Source: an uncultured Eubacteriaceae bacterium
Lineage (GTDB): Bacteria; Bacillota; Clostridia; Lachnospirales; CAG-274
NCBI GenBank assembly: GCA_947167715.1
Contig: CAMVJD010000008.1
Span: forward strand, 1 to 64,000
DNA length: 64,000 nucleotides
Direction: 5' to 3'
The translations under genes and the position numbers were made by a program. This document shows positions 63,522 to 64,000 of the stretch, piece by piece. Each line of letters opens with the position of its first letter. Position 1 is the first letter of the stretch. The notes beneath the pieces were generated by a model that worked only from the letters and a program-made list of their open reading frames with translations, was not told where the DNA came from and searched no databases.

Positions 63522-64000
63522 ATGAGTGCAAAAATAAGTTTTGTTTCGCTTGGATGCGATAAAAACCTTATCGACAGCGAGATCATGCTTGGCCTGATAG
63601 ACGAGTGCGGTTATATAATAACCGACGATTTTACACAGGCTGATATTATAATAGTAAACAGCTGCGGCTTTATTATGGATGCCAATCAGGAGGCTATAGA
63701 CAAAATACTTGAGGTCGCGGACAACAAAAAGGACGGTGCCTGCAAGGGTATCATAGTTACGGGCTGTATGGCGCAGCGCTACAAAAACGAAATATTCGAG
63801 TCCCTGCCCGAGGTTGATGCGGTTGTAGGCACGGGTGATTTTGAAAAAATAGGCGATGTGATAAAGGCTATTCTGGACGGACAAAAGCAAATACAGCTTG
63901 TTACCGACCGCGACCATACCATATTGGAGGAAAACAGCTATAAGCGCATTGTTACAACAACGGGCGGCTTTGGCTATTTAAAAATTGCGGAGGGCTGCGA
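63522..64000 (+). CDS. rimO: ribosomal protein S12 methylthiotransferase (5' part, cut by the window)
   Basis: Adds a methylthio group to an aspartate of ribosomal protein S12. Only the first ~159 residues are present and the frame runs open past 64000. ATG at 63522 follows GAGGAAA. The N-terminal MTTase domain shows FVSLGCDKNLIDSEIMLG, NSCGFI and VTGCMAQRY, whose three cysteines bind the auxiliary 4Fe-4S cluster; the visible end IAEGCD is the start of the radical SAM cysteine triplet. The SLGCDKN motif favours RimO over MiaB. Complete length cannot be judged. Confidence 0.93.
   Translation, partial: MSAKISFVSLGCDKNLIDSEIMLGLIDECGYIITDDFTQADIIIVNSCGFIMDANQEAIDKILEVADNKKDGACKGIIVTGCMAQRYKNEIFESLPEVDAVVGTGDFEKIGDVIKAILDGQKQIQLVTDRDHTILEENSYKRIVTTTGGFGYLKIAEGC

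Overview
The window looks like a chromosomal segment of an anaerobic, probably gut-dwelling, low-to-moderate-GC Clostridia (my inference: Oscillospirales/Ruminococcaceae-like). Reasons: strong Gram-positive Shine-Dalgarno sites, TTGACA/17/TATAAT promoters, a single-chain pyruvate:ferredoxin oxidoreductase and PPi-type pyruvate phosphate dikinase, secreted proteins with dockerin-like calcium repeats, several BspA-type leucine-rich-repeat proteins, an S-layer-homology-like module, and a YfhO/GtrA/GT2 surface glycosylation set. I see no rRNA, tRNA, CRISPR array, prophage or transposase gene.

Layout. (1) 143-8562, minus strand: a pyrimidine operon pyrB-pyrC-(membrane protein)-(ACT protein)-pyrF-carA-carB. 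It is preceded by a promoter, a short leader reading frame, a pyrimidine-rich tract and a hairpin terminator, which looks like UTP-sensing pyrBI-type attenuation. (2) 8937-12976: two tandem small proteins with double-glycine leaders and zinc-ribbon cores, a sodium:solute symporter, a NimA-like flavoprotein and a metallo-beta-lactamase-fold hydrolase, separated by intergenic arrays of hairpins. (3) 13204-16153, minus: two unknown small genes, a 236-bp MITE with 15-bp inverted ends and a TTAG duplication, the NAD(P)HX repair enzyme and acpS. (4) 16286-19682, plus: birA, a small unknown gene, dusB and a dockerin-tagged GDSL esterase. (5) 19719-23798, minus: hemW, hslO, a methyltransferase and a YdcF-like protein. 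(6) 24089-31953: aminotransferase, NagZ-like lipoprotein, a large BspA-LRR protein, a pectin-type acetylesterase with an SLH-like tail, and a convergent LRR-dockerin protein. (7) 32089-40013, minus: nifJ, then GT2-GtrA-YfhO. (8) 41360-53848: two divergent arginine operons. argG-argH runs into a polar amino-acid ABC transporter on the minus strand; argC-lipoprotein-argJ-GT-C protein-argB-argD runs on the plus strand. (9) 54167-64000, plus: a stalk-domain/LRR protein, a zinc-ribbon membrane protein, 5-formyl-THF cyclo-ligase, proA, ppdK, a cytoplasmic zinc-ribbon/TPR/TIR/LRR protein behind a long hairpin-rich leader, and the start of rimO.

How the genes work together. Most of the window is core metabolism: pyrimidine and arginine synthesis, proline, folate, biotin and ACP activation, NADHX repair, and pyruvate/PEP interconversion. 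Interleaved are surface and extracellular proteins for polysaccharide use and envelope decoration. The least explained parts are the pyr leader, the double-glycine/zinc-ribbon gene pair, the structured intergenic hairpin arrays with compensatory changes between copies, and the TIR-LRR protein. Starts were often moved downstream of the longest possible reading frame to the codon that follows a clear ribosome binding site; each case is noted.
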